NCBI RefSeq assembly: GCF_900109265.1
Contig: NZ_FNZM01000003.1
Location: 310,001-374,000, forward strand
Source: Paraburkholderia tropica
Lineage (GTDB): Bacteria; Pseudomonadota; Gammaproteobacteria; Burkholderiales; Burkholderiaceae
Direction: 5' to 3'
DNA length: 64,000 nucleotides
Below the pieces are notes generated by a model that was not told the DNA's origin, searched no databases, and saw only the letters and a list, made by a program, of their open reading frames with translations. The translations under genes were made by a program, and so were the position numbers. Positions 60,329-64,000 of the stretch are shown here, piece by piece (positions within the stretch are counted from its first letter, which is position 1; each line of letters begins with the position of its first letter).

Positions 60329-61798
60329 CTAACGCATCACGAACGGATCGCTGATCGGCTCGTCCGATGTGCGCAGCCATACGGATTTGGTCGTCGTATA
60401 TTCGAGCGCCGCCGCGAAGCCGCCTTCGCGTCCATGACCCGAAAGACCGAAGCCACCGAACGGCACGAGCGGCGACACCGCGCGATACGTGTTGATCCAC
60501 ACGATGCCCGAGCGCACGCGTTTCGACACACGATGCGCGCGCGTGAGATTGGTGGTGAATATGCCCGCAGCCAGACCATAGGCCGTGCTGTTGGCTTTCT
60601 CGATCGCTTCCTGCTCGGTGCTGAACGTGTCGACCGAAAGCACCGGGCCGAACAGTTCGGTCGTGATGCTGTCCGCGTCGGGCACGCTGCTGCAATCGAG
60701 AATCGTCGGCGCGTAATAGAAGCCGCCGCGATCGAGCGCCTTGCCGCCCGCGAGCACTTTCGCGCCTTGCTTCACGGAACGTTCGACCACCGCTTCGATG
60801 TTGCGCAATTGACGCTCGGTGCACAGCGGTCCGTATTCCGTCGCCATGTCGTTGGGCAGACCCACGCGAATGCGCGAGACGCGCTCGACCAGCCGCGCGA
60901 GAAACTCGTCCTTCACCGACGCTTCGATCAACAGACGCGAGCCCGCCACGCAGCTTTGACCGCTCGCCGCGAAAATCGCCGCGACCTGCGCATTCACCGC
61001 GCTCTGAATATCGCTGTCGGCGAACACGATGAACGGCGATTTACCGCCGAGTTCGAGCGAGACCTTGGCGAGGTTGTTCGCGGTGTTCGACACAATGTGC
61101 TTCGCGGTTTCCGGGCCGCCCGTGAAGGCCACTTTATCGACCTTCGGATGACTGCTGAGCACCGCGCCGCATTCCGCGCCGAAGCCGGTAATGACGTTCA
61201 CCACGCCCGGCGGAAAGCCCGCTTCGTGCACGAGTCGCGCGAATTCGAGCAGGGGACCGGGCGCTTCTTCCGATGCCTTGAGCACCACCGTGCAGCCCGC
61301 GGCGAGCGCCGGGCCGAGCTTCACGGCGGAGAGAAACAACTGGCTATTCCACGGCACGATCGCGGCCACCACGCCCACCGGCTGACGTTCGAGCCAGACC
61401 TGCATGTCCGGTTTGTCGACGGGAATATGGCTGCCTTCGATCTTGTCGGCGATACCGGCGTAATAGCGGTAATACTCCGCGACGTACGCAATCTGGCTCG
61501 ACGTCTCGCGAATGATCTTGCCGGTATCGTTGGTTTCAATTTCAGCGAGTCGCGGCGCGGCCTGTTCGACGAGCGCCGCGAGTTTATGCAGCAGCTTGCC
61601 GCGCGCCGATGCCGTGAGTCCCGCCCATGCAGCGTCGTTGAGCGCGCGGCTCGCCGCGTTCACGGCGCGGTTCACTTCGTCGCGGCGCGCTTCGGGCATT
61701 TGCGCCCACACGTCGCCCGTGGCCGGATTCACGCTGCCGAACGTCGCGGCGCCGGATTCGAACTGGCCGTCGATATACAGCTGAAAATGAACACTCAT
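60329..61798 (-). CDS. Aldehyde dehydrogenase (NAD(P)+)
   Basis: 489 aa. ALDH motifs: PVGVVAAIVPWNSQLF, LGPALAAGCTVVLKASEEAPG, catalytic Glu in SLELGGKSPFIVF (about 253), catalytic Cys in FAASGQSCVAGSR (about 287) and ELFGPVLSV. It is the step after the LLM monooxygenase (12 bp gap), probably oxidising an aldehyde or semialdehyde from ring cleavage. It is unrelated in detail to the ALDH at 10107 (about typical superfamily divergence). Confidence 0.92.
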   Translation of the reverse strand: MSVHFQLYIDGQFESGAATFGSVNPATGDVWAQMPEARRDEVNRAVNAASRALNDAAWAGLTASARGKLLHKLAALVEQAAPRLAEIETNDTGKIIRETSSQIAYVAEYYRYYAGIADKIEGSHIPVDKPDMQVWLERQPVGVVAAIVPWNSQLFLSAVKLGPALAAGCTVVLKASEEAPGPLLEFARLVHEAGFPPGVVNVITGFGAECGAVLSSHPKVDKVAFTGGPETAKHIVSNTANNLAKVSLELGGKSPFIVFADSDIQSAVNAQVAAIFAASGQSCVAGSRLLIEASVKDEFLARLVERVSRIRVGLPNDMATEYGPLCTERQLRNIEAVVERSVKQGAKVLAGGKALDRGGFYYAPTILDCSSVPDADSITTELFGPVLSVDTFSTEQEAIEKANSTAYGLAAGIFTTNLTRAHRVSKRVRSGIVWINTYRAVSPLVPFGGFGLSGHGREGGFAAALEYTTTKSVWLRTSDEPISDPFVMR

Positions 61799-61810
61799 GG
61801 AATCACGACC

Positions 61811-62848
61811 TCACTTGAACGCAGGCATCACGTCGTTGATCATCCGCTCGAGCGACGCCTTCTTGCGCTCGAAACTCATGCCCGTATCGATCCAGAACGA
61901 GTACTCGTCGAAGCCGAGTTTCTCGTAGGCCTTCAGGCGCGCGATGACTTCCTCCGGCGTGCCGATCACGTTGTTCTTGCGCATCGCTTCCGGCGTGTAG
62001 AACGGATGCGCGGCAATTTCTTCCGGGCTCAGCGTCTTGATCATGCCCTTGCTGACCGGACGCTCATTCCTGAACCACGCGCCGAAGTAGTTGTAGAACA
62101 CGTTGACTTCGTCGGCGGCCACCTGCGCGTCGTCTTCGCTGCTCGCCACGTAAGTGTGGCGCAGCAGCATGATTTGCGGACGCGGCATCTCGCTGAATTT
62201 TTCGCACGCGGCATTGAAATGGCCGACGAGTTTTTCGACTTCGTCGTCGCCGAAATGCAGCGGCGTGACCTGCACGTTGCAACCGTTGGACACGGCGAAT
62301 TCGTGGCTGTTCGGATCGCGCGCCGCGACCCAGATCGGCGGATGCGGTTCTTGCAGCGGCAGCGGCGACGACGTGGTCGACGGGAATTTCCAGAACTCGC
62401 CCTCGTGCGCGTAATCGCCTTGCCAGAGCTTCTTCACGGCGGGAATCAGTTCGCGCATGCGCTGACCCGCGTTCCATGCGTCGAGGCCCGGCATCAGACG
62501 TTCATATTCGAACGAATATGCGCCGCGCGCAATGCCCAGTTCGAGACGGCCGTTCGTGATGATGTCGGTCATCGCGGCTTCGCCTGCGAGCTTGATCGGG
62601 TGCCAGAACGGCGCGATCACGGTGCCCGTGCCGAGACGCACGTTCTTCGTCTTGCTCGCGAGATCGACGAGATTGAGGAACGGATTCGGCGCGATCGTGA
62701 AGTTCATGCCGTGGTGCTCGCCGGTCCAGACGGCGTGCATGCCGCCGCGATCCGCGATCTGGCACAGCTCGACCATTTCTTCGTAGAGCTGCTTCTGGCT
62801 CGTCTGGTCGGAGACGCGCTCCATGTGAACGAAAAGCGAAAAACGCAT
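61811..62848 (-). CDS. LLM class flavin-dependent monooxygenase (luciferase-like)
   Basis: 345 aa bacterial luciferase-like FMN monooxygenase: MRFSLFVHMERV start, GGMHAVWTGEHHGMNFTIAPNPF, RLGTGTVIAPFWHPIKLAGEAAMTDIITNGRLELGIARG and PPIWVAARDPNSHEFAVSNGCNVQVTPL are all family hallmarks. It uses FMNH2 supplied by the flavin reductase encoded 11 bp upstream. Such systems hydroxylate or open N-heterocycles, amines or ketones. With NCS1 permease and ALDH neighbours the arrangement recalls pyridine- or pyrimidine-cleavage clusters, but the substrate is unproven. Confidence 0.92.
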   Translation of the reverse strand: MRFSLFVHMERVSDQTSQKQLYEEMVELCQIADRGGMHAVWTGEHHGMNFTIAPNPFLNLVDLASKTKNVRLGTGTVIAPFWHPIKLAGEAAMTDIITNGRLELGIARGAYSFEYERLMPGLDAWNAGQRMRELIPAVKKLWQGDYAHEGEFWKFPSTTSSPLPLQEPHPPIWVAARDPNSHEFAVSNGCNVQVTPLHFGDDEVEKLVGHFNAACEKFSEMPRPQIMLLRHTYVASSEDDAQVAADEVNVFYNYFGAWFRNERPVSKGMIKTLSPEEIAAHPFYTPEAMRKNNVIGTPEEVIARLKAYEKLGFDEYSFWIDTGMSFERKKASLERMINDVMPAFK

Positions 62849-62859
62849 GGGGTTACCTT

Positions 62860-63783
62860 TCAGGAAAGAAGCGGCCGGACCGTGCCGTTGCTGTGGTCGC
62901 CGTAGTACATGCCATAGCTTTTGAGCTGGCTCTCCTTGCGATAGCGCTGGAGCATGCTGGCCAGCGCGCTGTCCGCGAACTGGTCCGGCGCGATGTCGTC
63001 GAGGCTGACGAAATCGCCGGCCACCGCCGCTTCATCGGGCGCGCTGCAAAGGAACGAGATGTACTGGTAATGGGTTTCGGTGTTGTTGTACGCCGAATAG
63101 ATGAAGCTCGCCGACGCATCCGGCTGGTACTGGCTGAAGAGGGCGGCGAGCGCTTTGTCCGCGCCTTCCTTGCCGATCTCTTTCGAAGGCAGACCCCATT
63201 TGTTGTCGGCAGTGCGCGTGAGCAGCACCTTGTCGTCGCGCGCGATGATCGCGTTGACGATGACCTTCGGGCCCGCGATCACTTCCGCCGAGACCTTGGC
63301 GGGCGTGAAATAGCCGCCGCGGTAATAGCCGAGGCCCGCATAACCCGCCGAATGAAACGCTTCCACCTTGCCGACGATCAGCGCGTGATCGCCCGCGTCG
63401 ATGATCGCGTGCGTGGTGCAGTCGAACCAGGCGCTCACGTCGTCGATCAGCGGATTGCGGTTGGCGCTCAATTGCCAGTTCACGTTCGCGAAGCGATCGT
63501 CGCTCGGACGCGCGAACGTGTTCGACAGTTCCTTCTGGTTTTCCGCGAGGATGTTGATCGCGAAGTGCCCGGTGGTGGAAAACGTCTGATAATTGCTCGA
63601 CGTCTTCGCGATGCTCACGAGCAGCAACGCGGGGTCCAGCGACACCGACGAAAACGAGTTCGCGGTAAAGCCGAGCGGCTGGCCGTCGTCGCGCGCGGTC
63701 GTGACGATCGTCACGCCCGTCATGAACGCGCCGAAGGCGTCGCGCAATTCCCGGGTGTTGATTTTGAGTGTCTCTTGGCTCAT
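62860..63783 (-). CDS. Flavin reductase-family protein with Nudix-like C-terminal domain (paralogue 2)
   Basis: 307 aa from ATG 63783 (an in-frame start at 63813 would overlap the upstream gene). N-terminal reductase: LRDAFGAFMTGVTIVTTARDDGQPLGFTANSFSSVSLDPALLLVSI; AGDHALIVGKVEAFHS. The C-terminal Nudix-like part (NAIIARDDKVLLTRTADNKWGLPSKEIG, YGMYYGDHSNGTVRPLL) has lost the catalytic Nudix box. It is a close paralogue of the protein at 50025. It probably gives reduced FMN to the monooxygenase downstream. It begins 1 bp after the stop of the alpha/beta hydrolase gene. Confidence 0.88.
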   Translation of the reverse strand: MSQETLKINTRELRDAFGAFMTGVTIVTTARDDGQPLGFTANSFSSVSLDPALLLVSIAKTSSNYQTFSTTGHFAINILAENQKELSNTFARPSDDRFANVNWQLSANRNPLIDDVSAWFDCTTHAIIDAGDHALIVGKVEAFHSAGYAGLGYYRGGYFTPAKVSAEVIAGPKVIVNAIIARDDKVLLTRTADNKWGLPSKEIGKEGADKALAALFSQYQPDASASFIYSAYNNTETHYQYISFLCSAPDEAAVAGDFVSLDDIAPDQFADSALASMLQRYRKESQLKSYGMYYGDHSNGTVRPLLS

Positions 63784-63784
63784 T

Positions 63785-64000
63785 TCACACTTCCGACTTC
63801 GTGAGTTCCGCAACCGGCGCGGTCTGCAACCAGGCGCGCAGGGCGAGATTGACGGCTTCGGGCGCCGTCAGGTTCACCATGTGGCGCTCGTCATCGATCA
63901 CGACGGCCTGGCCGTGGTGCGCCGCGGCGGCCATCTGGCGGGCCATCTCCGGCGTGGAGTTCGGATCGTCCGAACCCGTGAGCACGAGCGCCGGGCAGGC
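63785..64000 (-). CDS. Alpha/beta hydrolase, C-terminal part
   Basis: Partial: 71 codons visible, continuing past the window end on the minus strand. The residues ACPALVLTGSDDPNSTPEMARQMAA and the catalytic-His region DDERHMVNLTAPEAVN are typical of the last third of an alpha/beta hydrolase (Asp in GSDDP, His in ERHMVN). It is the first visible gene of the monooxygenase operon. A hydrolase paired with a flavin reductase and an LLM monooxygenase resembles the RutD/RutF/RutA grouping in layout, without implying pyrimidine as substrate. Confidence 0.75.
   Translation of the reverse strand, partial: ACPALVLTGSDDPNSTPEMARQMAAAAHHGQAVVIDDERHMVNLTAPEAVNLALRAWLQTAPVAELTKSEV

Noticed and set aside
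60059..62905. 948-codon plus-strand open frame across the aldehyde dehydrogenase and LLM genes
   Set aside because: Composition is a His/Arg-rich shadow of the minus-strand ALDH and monooxygenase genes, which carry all catalytic motifs.
1..64000. CRISPR arrays, tRNA or rRNA genes, insertion sequences or phage genes
   Set aside because: No regularly spaced repeats, tRNA cloverleaf ends, rRNA stretches, transposase or integrase genes were found; the only substantial repeat is the 97-bp pair at 57108/58733.

Overview
The window is high-GC Gram-negative DNA, about two thirds G+C by eye, with tightly packed, overlapping genes. A Burkholderia-type 16-strand porin and the gene content and codon style fit a Burkholderia sensu lato genome (Paraburkholderia, Caballeronia or Burkholderia). 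The assignment is by gene content, not by a marker gene. No rRNA, tRNA, CRISPR array, phage or insertion sequence was recognised.

Layout. (1) 1-5.7 kb: end of a urea/guanidine carboxylase, allophanate hydrolase (atzF) and a three-gene ABC transporter, a nitrogen-scavenging operon. (2) 5.7-8.1 kb: LacI-type regulator divergent from a phytanoyl-CoA-dioxygenase-family protein. (3) 8.1-14.3 kb: LysR regulator divergent from an uncharacterised catabolic operon (hydroxyacid dehydrogenase, aldehyde dehydrogenase, DUF3100 membrane protein, M20 amidohydrolase), with palindromic operators between. (4) 14.3-17.4 kb: MFS exporter divergent from its LysR regulator, then a GNAT acetyltransferase. (5) 17.7-21.6 kb: a two-gene operon pairing a protein that resembles cyanobacterial acyl-ACP reductase (COG5322) with a CqsS/LqsS-like hybrid histidine kinase. 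No autoinducer aminotransferase is present. This is the best candidate for an undescribed signalling system. (6) 21.6-28.5 kb: TetR regulator with a perfect operator, NmrA-family protein, three small unknown genes, WYL regulator, RidA, GNAT, an isoprenylcysteine-methyltransferase-like protein and a LysE exporter.

(7) 28.8-48.5 kb: a complete type II PKS-like aryl polyene (APE) pigment cluster. It has a chain-length factor, two acyltransferases (one fused to a GT2 glycosyltransferase), two acyl carrier proteins, an AMP-ligase fused to a hotdog dehydratase, an aromatic amino acid ammonia-lyase, thioesterase, LolA-like carrier, MMPL exporter, three further ketosynthases, a second dehydratase, a ketoreductase and two small envelope proteins. 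It is flanked by a divergent methyltransferase / flavin-dependent halogenase pair. The genes overlap in ATGA/GTGA/TGATG fashion almost throughout, and a good sigma-70 promoter lies upstream. The gene set predicts a methylated and possibly halogenated, xanthomonadin-like polyene made in the cell and moved to the outer membrane.

(8) 48.9-64.0 kb: a catabolic region with two paralogous GntR regulators, twin TATGG-N4-CCATA operators, two paralogous flavin reductases that carry a degenerate Nudix-like tail, a Pot-type ABC transporter, a porin, an NCS1 permease, an aldehyde dehydrogenase, an LLM flavin monooxygenase and the end of an alpha/beta hydrolase. Duplicated regulators and reductases suggest one two-component monooxygenase pathway for a small, probably nitrogen-containing, compound. 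A DUF2145 gene pair sits inside this region between two copies of a 97-bp direct repeat that contains a terminator and the last codons of two unrelated genes.
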